From: Strongylocentrotus purpuratus
Taxonomy: Eukaryota; Echinodermata; Echinoidea; Camarodonta; Strongylocentrotidae
Assembly: GCF_000002235.5 (NCBI RefSeq)
Contig: NW_022145596.1
Location: forward strand, 31,966,140-32,030,139
DNA: 64,000 nt
Direction: 5' to 3'
Part shown: piece by piece, positions 36,599-48,128 of the stretch
Layout: every line of letters starts with the position of its first letter
How positions within the stretch are numbered: the first letter of the stretch is position 1
The notes under the pieces: model-generated
The model's database searches: none
The model's input: only the letters and a program-made list of their open reading frames with translations
What the model was told of the DNA's origin: nothing
Position numbers and translations under genes: made by a program

Positions 36599-37793
36599 TT
36601 TTTTTTTCAACTGACATCACAAATGAAAATTCCCAATTCACATTCAAGCAAAATAATTTGTGCTTACCAAGAACTTAATGTACATTTATTTACAAAGGCG
36701 TCGACAGACTCCTAATACAACACATAGATGCTGGGACAATTAATAATACATGAGCAATTAAAATCATCACCAAATGATTGGGTTCAACAAAATAGAGAAT
36801 ACAAAAATGGATCTGGCTAAGTAAACTTTGGTTTCAGTTCAGCAAAATTATTTTAAAAATTACTCTTTCCTCCTTAATTAGTTATTTCTTGGATAAAAGT
36901 ACTTTTCACTGTTTTTGAACAGTCAGAATTACGTGAATTCAATTTTGAATGATACTCAACAATTAACCAACTTGACCTGTTCATCATGCTTGTGAACATT
37001 TAACAGTGTTTCGTGCTACAGGTACATAATTCGCTTTTAAGCTACACAATATTCTCCTCTTTATCATTTTCATCAGACCAGAATCTAAAATAAGGACAAC
37101 CTTATATTAAAGAACAAATTATTGCACTTTTAGATAACTCAAAAGTTGAACCAAGTGTAGTGATGAAAGTAAGGGACACACCTCAAGTCTTTCAGAAAGA
37201 ATCTCTCTTTTTCCAACAAACATAATACATAGTGAATCCTGTATAAAAAGACAAATAATCTACAAACTATTCTGTTCACGGGTATTGAAAACAAGTTTTG
37301 ATGTGCAAGATAATCACGTATCTGTTTATCATTATTCACCTTTTCTTGAGATAATTAGATCGTTCGCATGGATAAATGAGAGTGTGGAGAGCTCCTTTGA
37401 AGCCTTTGTTCATTACATGTCTGTTTCAACAATTGTACAATGAAACAACAGCACTGTGATACAATAAGGCAAAGTATACGTAGAAAGGTATACACATAAT
37501 GACCATGGTTGGTGCAGGGTAACAATCAGATACCGGTAGCACTTACAGGGGACCAATCGCCTCAAAATAATTTGTATTTATTTAGAAAATATGAGACACT
37601 CAATCGGCATGCAGGTAAAAAATATTATATATCAGAAGGTTAATTCGAAGTTAACTTTCATACATGTGCATTGACTTTCACAAGTAGTCATTATTCCCTT
37701 TCCCCTAATGCAGAGTGCAATCTGGGTATGTAGACCATATCTCTTGACATATGTGTAATCTTGAAGCCAATGTTTTAAAGTTAGTTTAACATT

Positions 37794-38175
37794 TTAAAGA
37801 TAAAGACCAGTTATGGTCATGCGATTGCATTGTGAAAGAAACGTGGTGGAATCGATCAGAAAAGGTTGATCACCTAGCATATAAGTATTGGTGTGTACTG
37901 CAAGGTTCTGAAATCATCAAAATGATAAGATCCTGGTAAAGTTAAAAGCGCTCACACAGAAAGATGTATATGGGGCTACACGACACGTGCAGGATATCTA
38001 TCAGGTCCAAATAGATATAATAATTTACCAAATATATCAATTAGTAGGCCGTTTCTCGCCAAAATTTGTATCATTACGTAATGGTCAAAACATATTCTTT
38101 CACATAATTGGTAATAAGAGCTTCCATTTCATTTTTTGAGAGGCGGGCGTTTCCAAAACTGATCTTTACCTTTAA
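37794..38175. mobile_element. TTAA-flanked MITE, family A, diverged copy
   Basis: TTAA at 37794-37797 and 38172-38175 bounds 382 bp. The left half matches the 55665 copy (GCGATTGCATTGTGAAA, GCAAGGTTCTG, ACACAGAAAGATGTATATGG); the right end GATCTTTACCT resembles the family end. The right half has diverged strongly. Confidence 0.65.
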
Positions 38176-38307
38176 CATATAGAGCATAATTTTGATGATT
38201 GGTCTTCTTCAAAGTATTGCAAGAAAAACCTGTTTCAACAGGGAACCATTTCAAGACTCTTGGCTTGCCTATAAGCAGAGATACATACTATGTCACAGTA
38301 CCCCAAA

Positions 38308-38388
38308 TCATCTGTTTGGACCCAAAAGGGCACTAGTGCATATCATTTTACACAGAGTTAACACCCTTCTGGCTACAAACAGATGATG
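38308..38388. mobile_element. Family B palindromic MITE
   Basis: Ends CATCTGTTTGGACCCAAAAG and CTTCTGGCTACAAACAGATG are inverted repeats around an 80-bp hairpin with GAGTTAAC near the right arm. Same family as 10665-10738. Confidence 0.7.
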
Positions 38389-39652
38389 ATGTCATGATTT
38401 GAACAATGAATGACACATAAAAGTATAGCATGTATGTACAGAAACACAAGCAGTCACAAAGGTACATGTAGTGTAGCAAACACTTTTCCTATTTCCCCTG
38501 CAACATTGCGTTCGTAAATTGCAAGGTGACAAAACTCTGCCTTTGCCGACCTAGCAGTGTTGTACATGTGGTCACAAATTGTGCTTGTATCAAATATATG
38601 AAGTTTTACAAATGCTAATGGCAATAGGTGAATGTGGTCATTAATACCATTGCAGCATTCTGGCTGTATTACATTCAGTAGAAAAACATTCATTGCTACA
38701 CCATTAGATTTAAGTCATCTTGTACACACTTAAATGCCAACAGTTTGTTTCTTCATAGATTGTGGATAAGAACTGAATACCAACTGTAGTTCACAAATTA
38801 CGAAAGTGTTGTGTCTGGGGGAAACCTCTAATCTCATAATCATGCTGACAAATATGGAACGCACTTATGATTAATCTCTTGAAGAACTTGTTCACCTTTC
38901 TTGGTAAGTTGTCTCTTTCTGAACATACATGGGCGTGTTCCACTTAACTGAATAAAACAAAACTTCTTTTCACTAGAGTTGATGATCCCTTCCATGATTT
39001 TATGGAAAAAGAAAGTAGAAGGAGGATCAAAACTTCTTCTATTTCCAAATCGTAAAAACAAATAGAATCATCTTAAAGTGCAACACTAAAGGAGGCAAGG
39101 AACTTTATTGCATATATTTATCATTTACTATCAGTGATACTGTAAGAACTAATGCCTGTCATGGAATATCAAAAAGAAATTAGATTACGGTAATAATTAA
39201 CAGTGCCAGACATTTTTTCCTGTCAAATTTTGTGTGTTCTCTGTAACCTGTAATGCTTGATTAAAGACAAAGTGATTATAGCATAGGTAAACATTTTCTT
39301 CATTTGTTGATAAACAAAATACCCATGTTTTCAGCTCCATTAGCACTGAGCATTGTACATTCAAACATATGTTGAAGGGTCAAAGGTCATGATAATGTGA
39401 GAGGGAGATCGACCTGGATGCTGAATAACACCAACCTGTAGCTCATCATACAAATCTTTCCAAGTCTTTAACACTAAATTATTGTCCTTACAATATAACC
39501 GTGTCCTTAGCTTCATATTTCAATGAAACTATTGGTTTGGAAAACAAAGGTTGCTCAGACGTTGGAAGAAACAATGAAGCACCCTGGTTAAAAGGTCAAA
39601 GGTCATGTTGGATTAGGAGGAGGAGGAGGAGGAGGAGTGTTTGGGGCTAGGG

Positions 39653-42600
39653 TTACGTTGCTGTAGTAGCAGGAGCTGCGTTGTTCTCTTCTGTATATGC
39701 TGAACCATTCTGCATGTAAGCCGATCCGAGACCATACAGGTGACCACAGTACTTGTCATCATCAATGTTGTCTTCAAAATAGCACTGGAGAAAAACAGGT
39801 CAACAAAATAAGAAATTATTCAACAACAATAGTAATAATAATAATCGTCACATTTGTATAGCGCTAAATGCTATGATTCTAAGCACTTTAATTTGTAATT
39901 CAACATTATCAATGACAAATCACATGAATGTGGTAGTCTTATTTGAATCAGGAAGTCCTCTATTTAAACCCTTTTAGACTGGGCATAATTGTTCTTATCA
40001 AGACATGACCATGACCATGACATTTTAATGAACCTCTAAAATACTGTAAGAATTGGGCTTGCATCACAACATTTGCTGAATATTGCTTATTTTCAACTAA
40101 AATCTAAGCAAACATCTATAACTAATACAATTTGTAATAATGATATACAAAGAGAGAGGTGTAGAGCTATCAGATTTGTTGTTTAAGCACATGACTGGAG
40201 ATGTATAGGTCATGGGTTCGTGACCCAGCACTACACACATTTCTTTTGGCAAGACTTGTGCCAATGTCCGTCCAGCTATAGAAGGGAGATCATTTAAATC
40301 CTACATTTGCAAATTCCTGCTTCCTTGAACTGCATAGATGGAAGGGGCACGACACAGCAATTCCTACTCACTAAATATCCCCCAAAATAAATTTTGAAGA
40401 GAAGAGAACTTCAAATTTCCAACATTTTTTTTTAAATATTTCACATTGCAACTAAAGTCATGGTGTAACAAAAGGAAAACTTCCAACTGCAGACTTCTCA
40501 TATTGACATAAACCTTTTGTTTTGAGATTATATTTATGGATGAATCATGAAAAATTATGAAACATATAAGGTATACATTGTCAGTAAGTGTATCAAAATC
40601 AGATGGCTTAGTCTTCAATTTTGACCCTTATATTTATTTGCCCTTCAGTTCATTTTTGTTGCCCGTTGACTTTGGGAAACTGAAGAAAATCAACCATTTT
40701 TCACCAGATCTGCTTACCTCTCTCATTTTAAGGAATGTTTGTACTGTGAGGAGGCTATCACTTCCGGCTTGATGTTGAGGTCCTATCCTCTGGATCTACA
40801 AAAACAAGAGAAAAATCTCATCGATCATACAAATCATTAATACTAGTTAAAAGATTTGAATTTTCTTCATATCATAGCCATATATACTATGCCATAAGGT
40901 CTTGAACCTTGGTTAATATTCCTTTGTAAAATGTTGTATGCTCTTTCTCAAACAAATTTACCTTCCAGCCAGCATGAAGGCAGGTACTAATGTCTATGCC
41001 AGACATATATTCAATATGTTTCTTTTGTAATGAGATGCCACATTTATATGACCACCAAGAATTCCAAGGATATTGGTCAATATAAATTGTTATCCGTATC
41101 ACTACTCATGTTGACTGTCAGTACATGTACATGTTGGTAGCAAAATTGGATATTAATAGTTCTGATGACACCTGAGGTAGATGTGTACACATTTTTGAAT
41201 GTACATGAATGATTCTTTCTTATATACTGCTACTCTGGGTTCAAAACAACTCTCCTAAACCACAAACTTTTGTGTACAAGATTACTAGATCACTTTTGCA
41301 AGGGATGCCATGCCACAAAATTTATTAATCAAAACACTCAAATTTTACAATCAGCAAACATTTCTTGCCACAAAAAACGGTTGTCAACAACAATTTGCAT
41401 AGGTGTCGTATCATAAAAGCTTCTGGTATTAAGGTTTACTTTGTTAATTATCTCAAATGACTAAAAAAGCAATAGTGTACTTTCAAATGTCTCAGAAGAA
41501 GAAGGGTTAAAAGTTTTTGAGCTTACCTGCAGAATATCAGCTACTTCTTGAAGACCACCCTTGAGGTCTTTACAGCTCTTCATCAGGTATTTAACATCAT
41601 AGATACGTGGAAAGAAGATCCTAAGAAGCTCAAAGAACTCAGATTCCTCAGAGGGCAGATTGGTCGCTGTCATCAGCTTGATCAGGTAGGCAAAGTCGTA
41701 ACTACTGCTCAGAATAAATGAAACAGATTGCACATAGATGTTTATCAGTGAGTAACAATATACACTGTATGAAAAGTGCTTCAAGCTTTCATTTCACTTC
41801 ATTTATATGGAAAGAGAGAAGGAAAAAAGTTCTGGAATCTATCACAAGCCGCTATCAACATTGTGTCAACCATATGGAAAGATCACAAAATTTCATGTGA
41901 CTCTGCAAGAATGACTGGTAAAGTCAATGAAAGTAATATATTAGTGAAACTATATCTTTTTCTCATCAAACAGTTGGCAGTGAGCCCATTCAACCAATGT
42001 AAGCTTCACAATACTTATAACAGTACAATGATTCGAGAGGCTAAACTTAGAAGGAAAAAAACTGCCAATGACCCACAACCCCACCACCTTCTCGTAATGA
42101 AAGGTATACCCATTGTTGGAAATCAAAAATCGTGCTTCTTCATACAGCCATGACTTAGTAAACTGCTTTAAAAATTGCCACAGCAAAATAAAATGACATT
42201 AGTAGAGCTTGTGCCTTAAATCTGTATGCTGTATATATCAGAGTATACATAGGGGGTCTTTGAAATGCTTTGTTTATATTTTTATCCCCATCCTGGGGCC
42301 CATTTCACAAAACTTGTCATCAGTGACAAATGACAGTTTGTGTCATAAGCTACCAAAATCTTTGCTTCTGATTGGTTAGCAGCACACTTGTCACTGATTT
42401 TTGTCATTTGTCATTGGAAAAAAGCTTTGCGAAACGGGTCCCTGGTACTTGAGTACACATAAACTTGTTTTATTTTGCCGGAGCAGATTTTTAGGCAATT
42501 AACCGATCATCCAGGGATGAGTTACCTGTGGAAGGTGACCCACTTGACACTGTCATTGAGCACAACCCCTGACGTCATCAGAAGCTCTGCAAAGTGATCC

Positions 42601-43783
42601 ACCTCAATACCTTCATCTTCATGTTTCTTGAACTGAATCCCTGATCCAGAGAGAAGCTCTATCGAATCTTTAGCATACATGTCTTCACTGTAAAGAAAAA
42701 TAATGACAAGCACTTCTAATGAACTACTTCAGAGATGCTATCTGTTCATGGGCAGATAAAGTTATTTGTAAAAAATAAAAATAAAAACAACTGTAAAACC
42801 CATCAAGAAGAATATTAAATACGTGCTCATGAAGGTTATGAAATCATTATTCATTAATGTATTGATAGTACATCCTATGATACACAGGTGGAAATATTCT
42901 TTTCAAGAGGAGAAAAAAAAGGTATTCATGAAGCACCTCCACTTTGGCAGGGATTATTTTAAAATGTGCCGAGTGGAAGTTAACTGTTTAAAAATATCTG
43001 TGGATATTTAGAGGTTATTTGTACATGGGCTATCTCTGAACTGGTCCACAAGACATCTACATTTACATCTACATCTACGTTACTTTATAGTGTACAACAG
43101 TATAATCACACAAGGCATGAAATGATTAAAACAATATATCACTTATATAAAATACACTGCTACTTCCCAGCACTGTAAGTAACAAGAGGAGGATATTTAA
43201 CCCTCGTTACTTCTTTTAATCCTGTCAATAAAATGATGCTGCAGGGAAGACAAGTGAAAGATATATAAATGAATAAAGTGAAGAAGTGTCATACGCTTCA
43301 CATTTCTGTATCTTATACCAGAGCTCAAGTCCTTTGTTGTGCTCATTTGCCTTCCATAAACATGTAAAGAAAACCTGGGCGGCTCTTTTGGGGTGGTTTA
43401 CTGATCCTTATCAGAACAAGCCTTGTTGTAGATTGGTGATTTACCTGAGATTAAACCTGAAGTTGAACTGGAAAGTTGAGCCACTCTTTGGAAAGTTACC
43501 CTGATCATCACAGAAGGTGATACCAAGCTGGATGATCTTGAGTAAGTCTACGTTACAGCGATGTAACTGGTATTGGTACTCTGAGTTGGTACGGAACTCC
43601 CCCAGGGGCCTGGCAACCACTCCAGGAAACTCTGTATCCTACGGAGGATGGAAGGTAAGAAAGATCAATCATTGCTACATACATACCAACAATAATAAAT
43701 ATTTAATATAAATGAACAAGAAGAACACACTAACATCAACAATTCTGATTGCTTGTTCATTGTGCTAAAATTTGTACATGTAC

Positions 43784-43834
<51 letters not shown>

Positions 43835-44516
43835 AGTGCCATTTCGATCGACTTCGGTGATCATGCTGTTCCACAACCCTCGGCTCCTACCCTTTTCTAT
43901 TAGCACCACTCCCAGTTCTTTCTCTTCTAACATTTTCTGCAGACCGTCCATCCAAAGTATCCTCCTTCTTTCCTCTTTATTTTCCCTGTCAAAGCAAGAA
44001 TCTCTAGGCCTTCTTTACAAACTTTAACTGCCTAATATTCATTTCACGTATCATTTTCCTTTGCACTCTAGCTCTTGTAAGAACTTTCTCATTTCTAACT
44101 CTGTCAGTCCAAGGGATTTTCATCATTCTTCTTAAAAACCATATTTCGCAACTTTCCAAACGCTTTTTAGTATCAGAGGCTAAAGTCCATATTTGACTAC
44201 AATACATAATTACTGGGTAGATGTAACAATTCAGTACTCTTATTCTGGTCCCCATACCCAATATGTGATCTGTCAGTATAACAAAGTATTTTTAGAATAA
44301 GAACATCATGATATAAATCAAAGTTACATAGACTGCAACAAGCATTAAACCATAACTTTAAATGCTTATCAAAGATTATCTCTCAACAATGAAAACAGTT
44401 ATTACCATGGCCACATATTTGTATTTCTGTACGATGACGCGAATCTTTCTGAATACATCTTCCAAATTCGTGTTCCAGACATCCACAATATGAGGTTCAT
44501 TGGTTTGAGTTGGCAT
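39653..44516 (-). CDS. cnot7: CCR4-NOT deadenylase subunit CNOT7/CNOT8 (CAF1)
   Basis: Six coding exons on the minus strand: 44406-44516, 43445-43638, 42526-42687, 41527-41704, 40718-40795, 39653-39784. They total 855 nt and encode 284 aa, almost the 285 of human CNOT7. The protein is a DEDD-type 3'-5' exoribonuclease that shortens mRNA poly(A) tails as part of CCR4-NOT. Catalytic residues are visible: DTEFPGVV at the second exon start (Asp and Glu of motif I), SYDFAYLIK in the fourth (motif II Asp) and IGPQHQAGSDSLLT in the fifth (His and Asp of motif III). Conserved segments MTSGVVL and FFPRIYDVKYLMKSCK also match. The ATG lies ten bases after an acceptor at about 44527, so a noncoding first exon is expected upstream; 47721-47790 is a candidate. 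Deuterostome invertebrates usually have one gene equivalent to vertebrate CNOT7 and CNOT8, so the symbol is approximate. Confidence 0.96.
40155..40330 (+). mobile_element. Decayed tRNA-like SINE in cnot7 intron
   Basis: The head contains a B-box-like GGGTTCGTGACCC at about 40213-40225 preceded by a weak A box, followed by TTTGGCAAGACTTGTGCC. No clear flanking duplication. Confidence 0.4.
42295..42442. mobile_element. Short MITE with GGGCCCATTTCACAAA-type ends
   Basis: Ends GGGGCCCATTTCACAAAACT and AGCTTTGCGAAACGGGTCCC are imperfect inverted repeats around sequence in which TTGTCATCAGTGACAAATGA is itself palindromic. It lies in a cnot7 intron. Confidence 0.65.
43787..44265 (-). mobile_element. 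LINE fragment, C-terminal end of an endonuclease/reverse-transcriptase ORF
   Basis: On the minus strand, 44261 down to about 43838 encodes the tail of a non-LTR ORF: NCYIYPVIMYCSQIWTL, RMMKIPWTDRVRNEKVL and then, after a frame change near 44000, RRRILWMDGLQKML and ITEVDRNGT followed by a stop. A (GA)n run (plus-strand CT at 43787-43833) follows at once and may be its 3' tail. This RMMRIPWT...RNEEVL tail is common in invertebrate LINEs. The 5' part is missing, so it is a dead, 5'-truncated copy in a cnot7 intron. Confidence 0.8.
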
Positions 44517-44680
44517 GGTGCTTGTACTGTAGGACTGGTCTTCTGAATATGCTCTTCAATACTCTCTGGTTCTTTCTCTATCCTTCTGTCTTGAGGTTAT
44601 AGCATTGTCTTCTCTCTGCTTTCACCAATGAAGATATAGTTCCTCCCTTATTCCTTAGAAATACAATATAAACAAGCATG

Positions 44681-45073
44681 TTAAAGATAAACTCCAGTTC
44701 TGGTAAAAAAAGAAAATCAATTCTAACAGAATCAAACGAAACTTACACTGAATGTTCAAGATTACAAATAAATGGCATGTGCCAAAAAATTTTGGAAGAA
44801 AATGTATACTGGCTGAGAAATGAGCATAGAAAGACAAGGAAATCAAGGTAGTACTAGCCCCGACACCATGTGTGTTGTCCCATATATAGATTTCTGTGTA
44901 CAGTGCTTGTTGTTACTTTACCAAGACTCGGCCAAATTTATTATGATTTTGATGACTCCAGAACCTTGCAGTGCACACCAATACTTACATGCTATGATCA
45001 ACTGTTTCTGATCCATTCCACACCTTTTCTTTCACAATGCAATCGCATTACCAGAACTCACCTTTATCTTTAA
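44681..45073. mobile_element. TTAA-flanked MITE, family A, copy
   Basis: TTAA at 44681-44684 and 45070-45073 bounds a 393-bp element with inverted ends AGATAAACTCCAGTTCTGGTA and TACCAGAACTCACCTTTATCT. The interior matches the 55665-56045 copy in the opposite orientation (for example CACCATGTGTGTTGTCCCAT). It lies just upstream of cnot7 coding sequence, inside the inferred first intron. Confidence 0.82.
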
Positions 45074-45785
45074 TGACAGACACGTCACATCATTTCATAT
45101 TTGAACTTAGTAACTTAGTAAAAATTACTCTTATAATCACAAGCCCTTCCAGTGTTTTCTTTTTAAACAGATTTCCTCTCATTCCTCTGCACAAGTTACA
45201 ACCTACATTTGAATTGATTTCATTTGACCATTTATTACCAAAATTCATGTCACAAAGATTCAATAAATAAGTGCAAAGTATCTCTGACAAAAAGCTGTCC
45301 TTTAACACCTAGTGTTGTTTTGGTAAACTCCCAGCCAGCTAGCTTCCTACCACGGACCATTCGTGGTCCGGGAAGAGTGTGTGTGCGAGGTACGATTTCG
45401 GTTTCAAGAACACAGGTTACGCACCTGTGCGCGTCACAGCTGTCGAATGCCGAAAGTCTCTAGTCTAATGACATTTTTACATGTATGATTTTTAGTACAA
45501 ATATCTGGTCAGTTTTCTTCCCATTTCTTTGGTTGTACAGCAGTCAAAAAGAAATTTCTTCAAATTTGCCCCTGACCACACATAGGAGCATCACTATCCT
45601 GGCTGTGTAGTAAAAGCTGTGCCTTTGATTCTCAACATTTCAAACACCACTGTACAAAACTCAACTGATTTCACTCAAAATCGGTACTTTAGTGACAATT
45701 AATGACACCTAAATAGCAGTAAAATATATTTTTTTAACTTACTGATGTTAAAAAGAATGATTTAAAAATTCAAATTGTAAGTTTA

Positions 45786-46315
45786 GTGTTAAACTTTGCT
45801 TACAGCTGCATCGACATGATTGTGTACAGTCCGGACTCGCACATTGCAAAACTCCAGAGAATCCAAAACTCTGCTGCCAGGCTTGTAACACATCACCCCA
45901 GTACTTCGCAAATTGCATTGGTTGCCGGTGACGTACCGCATTATGTACAAAATCTTAGTTTTAACTTATAAATGCATTCATGAACTGGCACCAATTTATC
46001 TGCAAGAATTAATCGAGGTTTACGGTCATCTTCACAATTAAACCTCGTATCTACTTCTGTGTCAACTCTTTCTTATGGTAATCGCTCCTTTCGCAAAGCT
46101 TCTGCTGAACTTTGGAACAGATTACCGATGATTAATTAACTCTGTTCACTTTGGACGTGTATTCCATATAATTTGTATGTTTATTTGCATTTTTAGTTTT
46201 GTATAAGATGTAATTGTATATCAGTCTATTTTGTGTGTATAGCGCTTAGAGACTTCAGTGGTAAGCGCTCTATAAGTAACGTTTTTATTATTTATTATTA
46301 TTATTAGACCTATGC
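45786..46315 (+). mobile_element. 5'-truncated CR1/L2-like LINE, 3' end
   Basis: Translation in changing frames gives the C-terminal end of an RT ORF: KLQRIQNSAARLVTHHPST, then LHWLPVTYRIMYKILVLTYK and ELAPIYLQELIEVY. Several frame breaks show it is dead. The copy ends in GTATAGCGCTTAGAGAC...AAGCGCTCTATAAGTAA and an ATT microsatellite (46285-46310), typical of a LINE tail. It lies upstream of cnot7. Confidence 0.85.
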
Positions 46316-46500
46316 GATTTTGTGTGGTGTGTATATTTGTGTATGGCCGATGGGTGTAATAATACCTGCCTCACAGCAAGCATGCAGTGCTATAGGTCAA
46401 TATGCATTAGCATTGACTCTCTACGCTTTGCTGGAGTGCCCCTGACGTGGTTCAGATCAGACTTGTTTTCAAGTCAATTTTGCGAGTATATTTTTTTGTA

Positions 46501-47275
46501 GAGTAAAGGAGCCCGTTTTCGGCCACTTAAGACAAAATCCTATTTTTAGGACTCTTTACTTCCTATTTATTATCATTTCTTGTTCAAATCATGAAGCAAA
46601 TATTATTATTATTTAAACAAAAAAAGAATCCCAGAAAAAAATCACGAATTGCCATGACAATATTCATTTCAATTTTCACTGTTTTGGAGCCCGTTATCGG
46701 CCGAGCGTTTCAGTTTACGGCCGCATGTACAAAGTCAATAGGAAGCGCTCGCGCGCGCCGTGCGTTTCCGCGCTGATGTACAGCACAAGCGGGCGGAGCA
46801 GGTATCCCACGCCGGAGCTCCCTGGTGCTCGCCTGGCCGAAGACGGGCACAGCGGTGATCGGAAGTTGGAATCTGAATTAGACAGAGATATCGTGTGTGC
46901 GTCGCGGTGTGCGGCTGCATTGATTTAATACATGCGATGAGATACTTTTGAGCTTGCGACTAGCACAAAATCGGGCTTTAAATCTGAAAAATACTTGAAA
47001 TAAAGCTCATTTTATGGTACCCATATTTCTTACAGACACGCGTAAGATACTCGATTTTTCAGATTTGGGTAGCGGGACCGGCGATTACATCGCTAAAATG
47101 TGATATTTTAGGATATATTTTCCATTGCAAAGGTGGTTCTTCAGTGACACTGGCATGGTATGGTATGTGTGGGATATGTGTTATGCTATTATGCGATGTA
47201 TTTTAGAGTGATTTTACCTTGCATCCAACCAATCGGCCGAAAACTGGAGCTGGCCGATTACGGGCTCCTTTACTC
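46501..47275. mobile_element. CpG-rich TA-flanked element, copy 2
   Basis: A 775-bp unit with ends GAGTAAAGGAGCCCGTTTTC and its mirror CGGGCTCCTTTACTC, flanked by TA at 46499-46500 and 47276-47277. It differs from 25357-26133 at about a dozen positions. The repeat ends are better preserved here. The two identical-looking 61-67-aa ORFs in each copy are not treated as genes because they overlap on both strands in a CpG-rich core. Confidence 0.9.
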
Positions 47276-47720
47276 TATGAATTTGCCTAAGCTAAGTTAG
47301 AATCTCTCAAGTATCAACGTCGCCATATGAGCTGAAAAAGACATCCTTTCTACGCTTTTTCAGGACGCAGGTACGTAGTCAGTCATGTTGGGAGTGACCC
47401 CCAGCCCCATGAGCTGGCACTGCACTGCACCTCGACTCAGTTCACATTAGTTTCACAATTCATAGACATTTTAGCCTATGCACTGCACACTGAAACATCA
47501 CTGCAGCTGCATTGCACTATTGCGTCTAGGCATGTATGCAGTGCAGTGAATGATGCTGCGAGTCTGCGTTTTACGAATTGATGAAAAACTTGTTGTTGCC
47601 GATTGAATAATAATGTCTTGACAAGTTTTCAGGATAGGCCTACTATCAGACAAAATATATCACACAAGTTTATTATTATGCATCATTATAGGTTAGAAAT
47701 ATAACTAATTTTGTAATTAC

Positions 47721-47790
47721 CTTTTCCACAGCAAGACCGGTCTCTAGCTCTTTACTTTACTCAGATTCTCTTAATTCGCTTACGTTTCAA
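47721..47790 (-). other. Candidate noncoding first exon of cnot7
   Basis: Read on the minus strand the segment ends TTGCTGTGGAAAAG followed by GTAATTAC, an acceptable donor, and lies next to the GC-rich region. An acceptor (TCCTACAG) precedes the cnot7 start codon, so some upstream exon must exist. The exon itself is inference only. Confidence 0.3.
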
Positions 47791-48128
47791 CGTAGCTGGC
47801 GCGCTTTTAAAAAAATTTCAACCCTCTCGATCGCTCCCCTCCCCCCCCCCCCCCCCCCCCTCCCCCACCCCCCACCGGTCGTCTCGTAGTCATGTCAACA
47901 AACCGAGTGTACAGTAGGTATACGAGAAGTCCGTGCGCGTGCTAGCTCGCTCGATCGCGTATAGCTGCCGCCGGGAAGCTCGGCCGCGCCTCAAGACTAG
48001 AGATCGGTGATAAACTTCAGAGGCTCTGACTTATTCTGAGCCGAGCTCTGTCCAAGTGGATTTTTACTCATTTTAGTACCGGTAATCTCGAGATTTAGGA
48101 TCGGGCACTAACTGTTGAATCTACAGAA

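Larger units (their letters stand above)
34146..39652. other. Intergenic stretch between the Maf-family gene and cnot7
   Basis: No gene recognised. It contains the end of the Maf-gene 3' UTR (AATAAA at 34617), MITEs at 35017-35555, 35578-35778, 37794-38175 and 38308-38388, and the CT tract at 36096-36598. On the minus strand an AATAAA (complement at about 39106-39111) could end cnot7 transcripts, giving a 3' UTR of about 550 bp. Confidence 0.5.
44527..48128. promoter_or_regulatory. Divergent upstream region shared by cnot7 and spata4
   Basis: The start codons at 44516 (-) and 48129 (+) face away from each other. Besides the three mobile elements listed, the 47780-48010 stretch is GC-richer, with a poly(C) run at about 47838-47870 and several CpGs (GCGCGTGCTAGCTCGCTCG), a plausible bidirectional promoter core. 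A small perfect hairpin with ACGGACCATTCGTGGTCCG lies at about 45352-45371. No TATA box is convincing. Confidence 0.45.

Noticed and set aside
35984-36715. 243-aa open frame
   Set aside because: It is made of Ser, Leu and Phe from a CT-repeat tract; no start context, motif or homology to support a gene.
41776-42153. 125-aa ORF in a cnot7 intron
   Set aside because: No recognisable family, no splice context on the + strand, and it lies antisense within a well-supported intron.
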